Source of the DNA: Liolophura sinensis
Taxonomy: Eukaryota > Mollusca > Polyplacophora > Chitonida > Chitonidae
DNA: 64,000 nucleotides
Direction of reading: 5' to 3'
Assembly: GCF_032854445.1 (NCBI RefSeq)
Contig: NC_088300.1
Coordinates: 12,619,191 to 12,683,190 of the forward strand
Shown: piece after piece, positions 24,545 through 34,449 of the stretch
Position numbering within the stretch: position 1 is the stretch's first letter
Layout of the letters: the number at the start of each line of letters is the position of its first letter
Notes under the pieces: model-generated
Seen by the model: only the letters and a program-made list of their open reading frames with translations
What the model was told of the DNA's origin: nothing
Databases searched by the model: none
Translations under genes and position numbers: made by a program

Positions 24545-25748
24545 GAGTCAAAAATACAAAATGGGCCTGCGCAGATGAAACATTAATATGTATTTTCTTT
24601 TGTACATATTACTCGGCGTACGTCCTCGTGATTTCAGTGTTAAACACGATTATTTGTGATAGCTTTTACAAGCCGTTTCTTAGACAATTTCAGACCTGTA
24701 TTATCGTTTTTATGTGTATTGCATTCTTTAACTGACTGATTCTGTCTCTAAATCAGTGCCACTATAGCCTACTATAGGGACTTTGCAATGACTAAAGAAA
24801 GATCATTTATAGCCTAAAATAAAAGCAGAAACGTTATTTTCATTAAGTGACATGGGTTAATCCATAAATGTTCTGGTCAAACTCCAACTGTGATCGGGGA
24901 CATGACCAGTGTACAGTGATTTTCTTGTGTGTCATTGCGTGCACAACTGTGATTTTTTTATGCCAAGCCGTATGACAAAGTGGTAAAATTAAGTTGAGGT
25001 GGACATGCTTAAATCTCGAATCCAATCAAGTCCGCCAGCGAATTAGGGAATCTCCTAGCTTGACGGAGCGGTTCTTGGCGTGGTGAAATAAACCAGGATT
25101 AAGAACGACTTCAGTACATAGGCCTCAAATAGATACAGATTCGGACCTTGGACGTGAGATTTGTTTTGTTTTGTTTGATTGAAAGTGAAAAAGCGCCCAT
25201 CTCCGTGCCATCTAATGAGAAAAATAAATACACGGTTAGAGACATTCATGATTGCCTCATCGCAAGAGTCAAATAAAGGTAATTGCTCTAGAGGGCGATT
25301 AGGTTAGCCACATCTGTAATCAAGTGAAATTAACTTCGAAACACCGGTCACCAGGAAGTTAATGTGTCTAGCATTATAACTCTTATTGTTTTGGTTCTAT
25401 ATTTCATGCCTCTTTAAGCCTTATGAATTATTTGTTCCAAAACCTGTGCATTATGTGATCATTCACAAGTTTGAACGACCGTTTATTACCTCAGTTTTCT
25501 TGCATGTTTTCTTCTGCGTCTTGTTTTGAAGGGCACAGAAAACTCAGATTTAAATATTGAAATGAAACGTTGAAATACATTAACGTGAAAACGCCATAGG
25601 TATATTAGAGAGCATCATAATATTAACTGAAGATTTTCTAAATTTTTTTGTGTAAAGAAAACCCCGCCCATATGGCTGATTAAATTGGAGCTACCAGCTG
25701 AACTGCAAAGTTGAGTTTCAGCTATATATATGTTTGAAAACTGAAAAC

Positions 25749-25785
25749 TTTATGGGGTCCACTGAAATACGGTGGACCCCATAAA
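25749..25785. other. Perfect 14-bp hairpin with 9-nt loop
   Basis: TTTATGGGGTCCAC at 25,749-25,762 is followed after the loop TGAAATACG by its exact complement GTGGACCCCATAAA at 25,772-25,785. Pairing does not extend beyond the 14 bp, so the stem is too short for a normal pre-microRNA. The GC-rich core makes it stand out from the AT-rich surroundings. It could be a small foldback element, a protein-binding palindrome or an RNA stem. Confidence 0.85.
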
Positions 25786-26060
25786 TACAGGAATATATTT
25801 ACATTATGTTTAACACAGCAGGCAATTCTAGTTTAAATTCTAAACATGTGTAAAATATTACAGCGTAATATTTTTTATCTAAAGATCATATACTGTGTAC
25901 ATGCAATACTTAATTTCTTTATACCCTGAAGGGAAGTGGCATTTAAAGAAATGAATGAAAAGAAATGAAAGTCAAACCCAAAATCGTTTGATATATTTGT
26001 ACCTCGGTGTACAGCAAATGCCCTTTGTATAGTAATCCATGTTAAATCTACTTTGTGTTT

Positions 26061-26094
26061 TCATCATCATCATCACCATCATCGTCATCATCAT
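26061..26094. repeat. (TCA)n microsatellite, interrupted
   Basis: About eleven TCA/ATC triplets with two interruptions (ACC and GTC). Confidence 0.95.
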
Positions 26095-26374
26095 TAGTAA
26101 ACGTCAGTTTTTCAACCTTTCGATTTTAAGCTGTTCGATGTCCAGTGTCAAAGATTTCTAATACTAAAATTATTAAAAACAGACACCTTGTGCTGCAGGC
26201 ATATCTACATACTTTCTACTGACTGACAAACATGTGATTTCAAGGCTAAGGTCTGCATTTTCATTTAACTTATACATGTAATATTTAGGATCTATGGTAG
26301 ATATTAACAGTTTTACACAGGCACCTTTCCTGACTTTGTAAATACTTAATCACTGTAAAATTATAACTATTTTG

Positions 26375-26690
26375 CTTCAAATGTAGGTGTGCGACTCCCA
26401 TCTTGTGGCACACGAGGTACGGGCTCAAACCCGGACTTGGGGTTTATAGATTTCCCCCCTCTCACTCTTAATTCGTTAGTTCTGGGATGGTGACAATAAA
26501 TATTCGTCGAGGCCCGTGTGTCCGTTCACTAAGACCACTGGTACAGCGGGAAGATTTGTATGTCACAAGTGAGGGAGTCACACGTGTATCTCGCGGAAGG
26601 TCGGTGGTTTACCCCAGGCCCTCCGTATTCCTCCAATAAAACCCACCTTCATCTTGTAAGCATGAACAAACAACCATTGAAGAAATAAAT
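26375..26690 (+). repeat. Diverged SINE-like region with B-box-like motif
   Basis: GGGCTCAAACCC at 26,421-26,432 resembles a pol III B box. Further on, GCGGGAAGATTTGTATGTCA, GCGGAAGGTCGGTGGTTTAC, CCAGGCCCTCCGTATTCCTC and AATAAAACCCACC resemble a related SINE body with a conserved central domain. The two parts may be one diverged element or two adjacent fragments. No clear duplicates flank it. Confidence 0.5.
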
Positions 26691-26861
26691 GTAATATTTT
26701 TGGCTTCTGTAACCGAATATTTACAACAGCATTATTCATGGATAAAGGATGTTGTTCACATGAATTAAGGCACTATAGCATATTTCTTTATAAAGAAATG
26801 CGAGAAATGCTATGTAAATCTATGTTGTTTTAATAGACAGGTAGACCCAGCGGGTCTACAC

Positions 26862-27560
26862 CAATGTGAAAAATCCTATGCTTATTTTATGAACTGTACA
26901 ATTTACATGCAGGTGTAAACTGAATCTGCAGAGCAATGAGTTAAATCCTACCCTTATTTTATGAACTGCACAGGTTACATGCAGGTGTAAACTGAATCTG
27001 TAGAGCAATGAGTTAAATCCTTCACTTATTTTAAGAACAGCACAGGTAAAATGCAGGTGTAAACTGAACCTGTAGAGCAATGAGTTAAACCCTTCACTTA
27101 TTTTACGAACTTTACAGGTAAAATGCAGGTGTAAACAGAACCTGTAGAGTAATGAGTTAAATCCTACCCTTATTTTATGAACTGTACAGGTTACATGCAG
27201 GTGTAAACTGAATCTGTAGAGCAATGAGTTAAATCCTACCCTTATTTTATGAACTGCACAGGTTACATATAGGTGTAAACTGAATCTGTAGAGCAATGAG
27301 TTAAATCCTTCACTTATTTTACGAACTGTACAGGTAAAATGCAGGTGTAAACTGAACCTGTAGAGCAATGAGTTAAATCCTTCACTTATTTTGTGAACTT
27401 TACAGGTAACATGCAGGTGTAAACAGAACCTGTAGAGCAATGAGTTAAATCCTTCACTTATTTTGTGAACTGTACAGGTAACATGCAGGTGTAAACTGAA
27501 CCTGTAGAGCAATGAGTTAAATCCTTCGCTTATTTTGTGAACTATATGCCTATGCGTTGG
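26862..27560. repeat. 72-bp minisatellite, about 9.5 units
   Basis: CTTATTTT blocks recur every 72 bp (26,881, 26,953, 27,025, 27,097 and on), with the rest of each unit well conserved. On the minus strand one frame stays open for 239 codons and gives a 24-residue repeat of the form VHKISEGFNSLLYRFSLHL plus HVTC. That frame has no ATG (the upstream start is TTG), no flanking exon and no known motif. I therefore treat it as a product of a stop-free unit whose length is a multiple of three. Confidence 0.97.
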
Positions 27561-27574
27561 ACCCCCAGCAACCA

Positions 27575-27955
27575 ATTAAATCGTTCGCTAATTTAATGAA
27601 CGTTACAGGCGTCCATCCTACAAAGCTGTCGCAGGGCTGTGTCTCTTCAGTGTGTGTTTGTCTACAGTTTCAGGAAAATTAGTCGCAGTTAGCGACTGCT
27701 TCGTAGAACGGGCTCCTGGCGTCCACTGGGCGCCCAGTATAAAGAGTTTGAACGTTTCAGGTGTACATCGGACCTATAGGAATGAATTAAATCCTTGCCT
27801 TATTTAATGAGCGTTACAGGTGTTAACTGGTTAAATAATTCGCTAATTTAATGAGAGTTTCAGGTGTCCACTCAACCTACAGTAATGAGTTAAATCATTT
27901 GCTGATTTATTGAGCGTTTCGGGTGTCAATTGGGACTACCTCAGTGAGCAAATCT
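27575..27955. repeat. Degenerate outskirts of the 72-bp array
   Basis: Blocks such as AAATCGTTCGCTAATTTAAT, GAACGTTACAGGCGTCC, TTAAATCCTTGCCTTATTTA and GAGCGTTACAGGTGT repeat the organisation of the 72-bp unit with irregular spacing and many substitutions. They look like older units left beside the homogenised core. Confidence 0.75.
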
Positions 27956-28317
27956 TTCCCTCATAATACTCTCAGAACATTTCAACAAATATGGACTATA
28001 CCTTTCACATGTCGTAGCGTTGAACCGTGGACCAAAACCGATATATGATATCAGAATGTGATTGTCTGTATTAAAGATATTACAGAATTTAACACCATAG
28101 GTAAACTGAGCTTTCCGAGTGCATTCAGCTTGGGTAGATTATTACACTGCCAAATCTAATGAATATGTATGGACTGGCATTGTTATGAAACATGATGACA
28201 AGAATAAGCTTTCAAATACACAAAAGCAGAGGCACAGTTTTCTTGTATTTTATGTAGTACTTTGTGAACTAAATAGGAAAATTATGGCCTATATTGAAAA
28301 ATTCATTGATTTATTTA

Positions 28318-28385
28318 TTTATATTTATACGCCGTACTCAAGAATATTTTACTTATACGACGGCGATCAGTATTATGGGGTGAAA
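28318..28385 (-). repeat. SINE 3' fragment, minus orientation
   Basis: Starting with a TTTATTTATATTTATA tail, the fragment carries ACGCCGTACTCAAGAATATT, TTATACGACGGCGATCAG and TATTATGGGGTGAAAAA before it stops. Only the tail-proximal third of the element is present. Confidence 0.88.
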
Positions 28386-28389
28386 AACT

Positions 28390-30085
28390 GAAAGAGATCC
28401 TCTAATATTAGAGATTAACGTTATAGATGCTGGTGTTCATTTCAGTGCTGAATTGTACATTTATTTATTTTATTATTTATTTATTTCCACACCGAAAAGA
28501 AGAACATTTCAGTAATAATCTGGTAATGATATATATACATGTAGTTGGTTATGAGTAATGGGTAAAGGCGGTGGGCAGTGGCATGGGTTGAAGACGGGAC
28601 CTTATACAGCCTTTATTTAAGTCAGAAACACATATAACGAAAAAAAAACTCATTCGCATCCTATATACAAACAACATTACAGTCATGTCATATACCCAAA
28701 CTGAGGTAAATGGACAAGACAGAGTCCAGTTTCACTGGTTACGTGTTACCACTTGCCAGCCATCCCACTGTCGTCGCTGCTCTGGTTTTTCTCTCTGTGC
28801 TGTATCTCTTAATTATATTGTCTATATTTGACTATATTAGATGCTTGATTATAAAATTTGATGAGAGACATTTGGTCTTCCACGTACCTCGCCATAAAAA
28901 GCATGTAAATAATTAAGTAAAATGCAATATCGAACAAATTCAGCATGAGGTAGTCAAAGCGTTTTATAACGCTATAGCCACAGGTGTATCATAAATTAAT
29001 ATTTATGGCTGGCATATCGCTAAATCTGTATATTATCACTAATGTTATATTTAATTCGAATTGGTAGAATTTGATGCATAGACGCATGCTTCTTAAAAAG
29101 TACACTTAACATAAGATATATATGCTTCCTTCACCTATAAATGTCTCATGTATGCATAGATCATATTTGTTTGCTAAGATTTACCTGGTATGTGTCCTGT
29201 AAAAAACCAGTTGGTCAGCTTAGACAGGTTTACATTTGGCAGGTTATATAATGGTGTAAGGGTTAAGTATTATTTATTTAAAGTATTAAATAAATAATCG
29301 TATTAATGATTATTTATGAATAAAAAAACTTTTATATAAAAATACGATTAAATTGTATGATGTTTTGAAGTATAAGGGCATATGGTTAAGCCAGTATGTG
29401 CCAATTTAAACACAAACAACTTGCTTGTTTCTGACATGGGCACCCCAGTGACAAATCATGAATTTAGTGTCATGTTCTTCAATTTCCAGCTCATGAGCAA
29501 TTTTGATATTCATTTCCTAGTACTCTTGATCACGCATAGCACAATAACCTTCTCTGAAGACATGTTTCTGTGCTTGCAAATCATTCGTTTCACAGTGCAG
29601 CGGAATACAGATAAAAGCTTTTGCGTTATTACGCAATCATTTGTAGAGTTCAAATACTATGATGTCTTACTGGCGTTAAAACACCGACATTTGTTCCTTT
29701 TCTCTTTCGTGAGACTTATTTCAGATTCGGTGTAACATGAGGAGATCTGTTTCCGATATATAGTGTAGTAGTCCATGAACACGAGTATACAAATGCTCGT
29801 ACATAAGTCGACTCTGTGTTGACAGAATCGAGCCAAATTGACCAGACATAGCCATTATAGGTCTGACTGACTTCTGCCGTTGTCTGAAATCAAATCTGAG
29901 AACATGGACACATTGCAAGATGCCTGCAAGCGATATTAGTGCGGGTAAAGTGGCGCACGACCGGCAGATATTACCACCAATCCATGACTGTAAACGATTG
30001 AAGTCCAACGATCAAAAAGTGACGCGGGATCCAAGTATGGGAATGGGAGAAAAGCTTGAAAGCTATTGTACACTTTGAGAAATAA
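28390..30085. other. Anonymous AT-rich sequence
   Basis: An ATTT-rich run at 28,459-28,487 may be another minimal SINE tail. A 117-codon plus-strand frame at 29,382-29,735 has no recognisable motif and no codon character that I can assess. I do not call it. Confidence 0.45.
28710..28916 (+). CDS. Small open frame with one hydrophobic segment (doubtful)
   Basis: A 68-codon frame starts at a true ATG in the context GTAAATGG. After about 20 polar residues it encodes a roughly 28-residue hydrophobic run (from PTVVAALVFLSVLYLLIILS), then a basic tail ending HKKHVNN. This is the outline of a single-pass membrane micropeptide. There is no homology that I recognise, no promoter or poly(A) context, and AT-rich random sequence often gives hydrophobic frames. 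It is listed only as a candidate. Confidence 0.12.
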   Translation: MDKTESSFTGYVLPLASHPTVVAALVFLSVLYLLIILSIFDYIRCLIIKFDERHLVFHVPRHKKHVNN

Positions 30086-30089
30086 TAGA

Positions 30090-30885
30090 TACAGCTAAGG
30101 TGCTTAGCGCACAGGAAATATCCGCGAAAGAACACAGAATTTGGAAGTTTGATATCGCAGCGCGCGTGACTCTTCCATCTCCTATACAGAACTGTTCGCA
30201 TCTCCATTTATTCGCCGGTCGAACAAATCGTATTGGCGAACAGCGAAGCATGCGACCCGGCGAGCTGGGCCCTCCTATCGCCGTCACTCCGCTCGCCCCT
30301 GCAGCCTATCACGTTAGACTCCTCTCCTGGACTGTCGATCGACACGCATAAATTATTGTCAGGTTTAGCGCAGAGCAGCGGCTTGGCTAACTGGATCTGT
30401 TAGATACCGTGCCGGTCAACTTGTCTTCATATAGCAGACCGTGTGCTTCCAGCGATTCTTCTGACAGCTGATCTCGTCAGAGTTACTCCCAACACTTCGG
30501 ACTTGATTCCTACCCGTCCTGGTCTCGGATAGCTGTCGCTCCGAGGGTCTAACCACACGGCGGCCTCTCCAGACACCCTACCCCTCCAGGCGAAACCGCC
30601 GGCTGTATCACCAGGCCTCTCCGTTACCCAACCTTTTCAATTGACAGCCTGAAATTTTAATGGCCATCTCGTGGTGTTAACTAGCATTAATGGACACTTA
30701 AGAAGATCGTGATGGACAGACTTGACAAGAACAGTGATCGCTGAGAAGAAACGGTTTCACATTCGATCACACAATATCAACGTTATAAGTATCAGACATT
30801 ATCCCCTAAAACGTTAGACTGGAAAAGAAAGCAAGTTATCATCAGGGAGTATCGACCCGTATTTGACAACCGGTTCAGGTTTTCC
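30090..30885 (+). promoter_or_regulatory. GC-rich promoter / 5' untranslated region candidate
   Basis: From about 30,090 to 30,660 the sequence is clearly richer in GC and CpG than its surroundings, then grades into the small coding exon at 30,886. No TATA box or clear CCAAT/TATA arrangement was seen, in keeping with a CpG-type promoter, and the transcript start cannot be placed. Several ATGs lie between the island and the exon (near 30,659, 30,690 and 30,711), so either the transcript starts close to the exon, a leader intron is removed, or upstream open frames are present. Confidence 0.4.
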
Positions 30886-30907
30886 ATGGACCCGTATCAG
30901 TATTTGG
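30886..30907 (+). CDS. Alternative first coding exon A (MDPYQYL)
   Basis: ATG at 30,886 opens MDPYQYL plus one base, followed by the strong donor GTAAGT at 30,908. The exon is 22 nt and ends in phase 1 with G as the last base. The start context is TTTCCATGG, with G at +4 but no purine at -3. It resembles exon B at 60,171 in three ways: both begin MDP plus an aromatic residue, both are very short, and both end in phase 1 after G. I infer that each is spliced from its own promoter to a common exon right of the window. Vertebrate nuclear factor I (NFI) genes use this type of short phase-1 first exon, and so do other regulator genes, so the gene's identity stays open. Confidence 0.45.
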
Positions 30908-33900
30908 GTAAGTAAGCACTTTTTAAAATTATTGAAAAATTAACATAGTTCTTCCTTGCTAATCTTTATGTGTAAGTCTTGTGGCTTCAGTGATATCGAA
31001 TATTTGTCGTTAAGTTGGTAAGATATTGTTAAATGTCATCTATCATTAGGCCTAAAAGTGGATAATAGATGGCATTATGTTTGTAACTGTTTGAAGCTGT
31101 ATAAAGAACTGCAATTTTTCCATTTTAATAAATCATGGTTTTTTGTTAACTATTTATTGTGAGCGTAATGCACACTGTGGTTTACGGTATCACCAGATTC
31201 ATAAACAGATAAGTCTATAATTGTTTTATGTGCTTAAAATTTTCTGGTTTAATCCCTGATCCATTTGCACCTCATTTGTAACATGTACAAATATCTGGCG
31301 GCCTGTTCAACATGTTATCTATATATTATACACGTATATATATATAGCCCCCAGCTTTCTCCCAAACCACCGAACATCTGTGTGAGAAGTGAACCGACAA
31401 GTGAAATGTTAAAGACAGACCAAGGGGTTGATATCTGGCAACACGGGAACAAAAATCATCCCCATCATATAGGCTATAGAGCAGTTTGTGGTTAAACATG
31501 GCACCACATGTGGTCTCCAGTGGGAAAAATGTACAAATCTCAACACTGTGAAGAATGGAAAAGACATTCCATGACATTAACCAATTTTAAAAATGGAATT
31601 AAACAACTTTTAAAGTGTAATATTTGTATTGGAATCAGATAGTCATTACAAATCACAAAAAAAATTAATTTCTAAGATATTTTGAGGATTTGAAATTAGG
31701 TTGCATGGAGCTGTGGTTCATACATTAATACTTTGATATGTTTAAGAAGATTAAGTCCAAATAAGTTTACATGATGGCAAATGTCAGATTGCGGCTTTAG
31801 TTTGCTTGGGTTTCACAAACTTTAATTTTTAAGTATTAACTACATGGATTTTTTCATCCCGTGATGATAAAAAATAAAGGGCAGATCTGAATGAATGTTT
31901 TGAATAATCTCCATGATATTTCACTGTAATTGTATAAGTCTTTCTTTCATCCAGTTAATCAGAATTAATTAGACCCAAATTCGATGGGAATATGTCTTCG
32001 CTAAATCACAAGAGTCCATGTTTTCGTCGCCAAATTTGTCAGGGCTCAACAGACTGTTGATAACGAGGTGTAAATGCTGTCTAGAGTGCATGTTATTAAG
32101 ATAATCCGAATGGTCGTGTTGAAACGGTTATATAATCCTGATGCAAATATAAAAGCTCAACCAATCTGGAACAAATTCAAGATCGTATTGCTATCTTCAA
32201 AATAGTTATTATTTGAACTATTTAAAGTTCAAAGTATAAACAATCCCCTCAAAATGTTTTCTGCAAGGTGTGGAAGCAGAGGTAAAACTACACTTTACTC
32301 GTTATGGATATTGTATACATTTTCAATATTATACAACTGTATTTTGGAGCCACATGCATGAAAACCTCGTCTCTTGGACGGTATGTATAAACTAATAAGC
32401 CTGCATGCATGGTTTAGATTCCTTTGAGAATCTCCATTGTAATAAATGTATTTTTAAGACATGGTAATGGGTTATATAAAGGTGAACAGCGCACAGAATG
32501 CGTTATAGGGATCAGTATTACGTAGTTATTGATGTTGTATATCAACAGACACTTAACCCTTCCTGTAGGCTGGTAATTTTAATCAGATATGTTATTTCGT
32601 TTCTTACTCTTATTCATAGCTACATATTCGGTTCCATTTGGACACTTTTCAAAACAATTTGAATACCTGTCTTAACATTTCAAAATGTGTATTTTTAAAC
32701 CATGTTTTGAATGTGTATTTTTGCACCATTAGTTTTTCAGGTTATCTTGTCTCAAATGCAATATCGGTTGTTTTCATCGAATCCGATTCCAAATATTTCT
32801 CCCTCCATAAAAGAATATCAAGGACTGTCATATCATCCCAATAATTACTCCATGCAGATGTATTGTGTCATAACTATACAGCCTCTGCGCTGGGATTCCT
32901 TAAGTTACAATTGATATTCGTACAATCTGATACCCTGCGATCCGCACATCAGAATGGAAATGTGATGGCTTGTTTTACACACACAGGTATTCGTGCATTA
33001 TTTTTTTAGAGTTCATCTTTCAAAGCCGTTTTTCTGCCGCCAAAGTTACACGTAATCCACCCATTCAGGATTATTTGTCTCAAAGAAATGCAAAGCTCTT
33101 GTTTCAGGTGTCTTGTCATCAAGTTTGATACTTTAAGGGTTAAACTGTGTTCCCTTCCAGGAAAAAAATCATGACCCATTAGATCCAGATCATTACAAAC
33201 TGTAGATTAATCAACGTCAGGAGCGGTGAAAAGTGGCGTATTTTGTTCTGAAAAGACAGATATTAGTTTGTCTGTGAACTTTAGGTTTGTCAAGTAATTG
33301 GCCAGAGACAAGCCGCGGTGACGCGGACAAATTGTCAGGCAGCAAATATCACATCTCCAGCATGCAGTACACACCCCTATCCGTATATAATGTGTATACA
33401 CAAGATTGTGGAGGCCTTTATCGTCGCAGCACAACACAAACACACACACTTAGAACAGAAACTTTTCAGAAATTCTAAATTAAAAAATACAAAACTTACT
33501 CATCTTTTGACGTTGTAAAGACACACAAAAGCGGAGCAGCTTCATGTTTTATATATTTTAAAATTAATAAAAAATAATACATTTCTTACGGTATGAGTAA
33601 TTTCACACTATAATTGTCATACTGTGTGGATCAAGACCTGGTTTTAGTGTTATAGATAATAACATGGTGACTTACTAATAACCGCAGGTCCAACTTTTAT
33701 GCAGGCCTAATTGAATAAAATTAGCAGCATTGGGATTCTCACATACCTGTAGTCCAGTCTCATTATAAGCTGGTTTCATTGATGTTTTAAACTTAGTTCT
33801 TTAGATGTGATCTTTTTGAACAATGAGTGTCTAATGTGTGTCACGTAAGATGAAGAAAACTGCATATGCCAGCACAGTTACCATTAGCGGGATGATGATT

Positions 33901-34270
33901 GTACTGAATCACTTAATCCCATTATTTAACCCTACCTCTTGGCGCTAGGATACGTTTATCACTTTGTTTTTCCACAATGTATATGTGATTGACTGCGTAT
34001 CAAATCTGTAAGAGTGTAAAAACTTTCCTGGACTTAAACTGGCCTATATGGTTATAATATCGGGTTTGTTGTTTTTTATCCGATTCTTTTGCGGAATACT
34101 TTCATTAATTTTCAAAAAATAATTGTTTTCTCACATTGAAACCGACGATCAAAAATTAATACTCTGAAAACTGTAAATTTACAATACAATTCATATATCG
34201 TAGGTGATATTCATATTTCTTATGCTTGTTAACTACACTCAAAAAATTAATCTGCTGAAATTAACGGAGA
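30908..34270 (+). other. Probable first intron, anonymous
   Basis: AT-rich sequence after the donor of exon A. No further exon is recognisable. Short frames at 31.3-31.5 and 32.6-32.9 kb have no motif. Confidence 0.4.
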
Positions 34271-34278
34271 GTTTGTTG

Positions 34279-34442
34279 TCTGAGTGATGCTAGAATGTGT
34301 TCTTTTGTTGCAGTAGATTGTTCTGTTAAATATGACACACACATTCCATTAATTCAACATTCTATTAAACTAATAGGATATTCTGTTGAATGTGACACAC
34401 TATCGTGTTATAATAACAGAATACATTCTAGCATCACTCAGA
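34279..34442. mobile_element. MITE-like element, 20-bp perfect terminal inverted repeats
   Basis: TCTGAGTGATGCTAGAATGT at 34,279-34,298 is exactly complementary to ACATTCTAGCATCACTCAGA at 34,423-34,442. The 164-bp element also holds a diverged internal direct repeat (TTCTGTTAAATATGACACAC and TTCTGTTGAATGTGACACAC) and further partial pairing next to the ends. No coding capacity and no clear target duplication were seen, so the family is not assigned. Perfect ends suggest it is fairly young. Confidence 0.8.
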
Positions 34443-34449
34443 AAGTCAG

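Larger units (their letters stand above)
24323..26370. other. Anonymous AT-rich sequence
   Basis: No exon can be supported. The hairpin and microsatellites in this stretch are listed separately. Confidence 0.5.

Noticed and set aside
26856-27575. 239-codon minus-strand open frame as a repeat protein gene
   Set aside because: It has no ATG, lies entirely within a 72-bp tandem array, and has no flanking exon, promoter or known motif.
26862-27955. CRISPR-like array
   Set aside because: Units are contiguous tandem repeats without unique spacers, and the genome is eukaryotic.
29382-29735. 117-codon plus-strand frame
   Set aside because: No motif, no promoter or splice context. A frame of this length is not exceptional in 64 kb.
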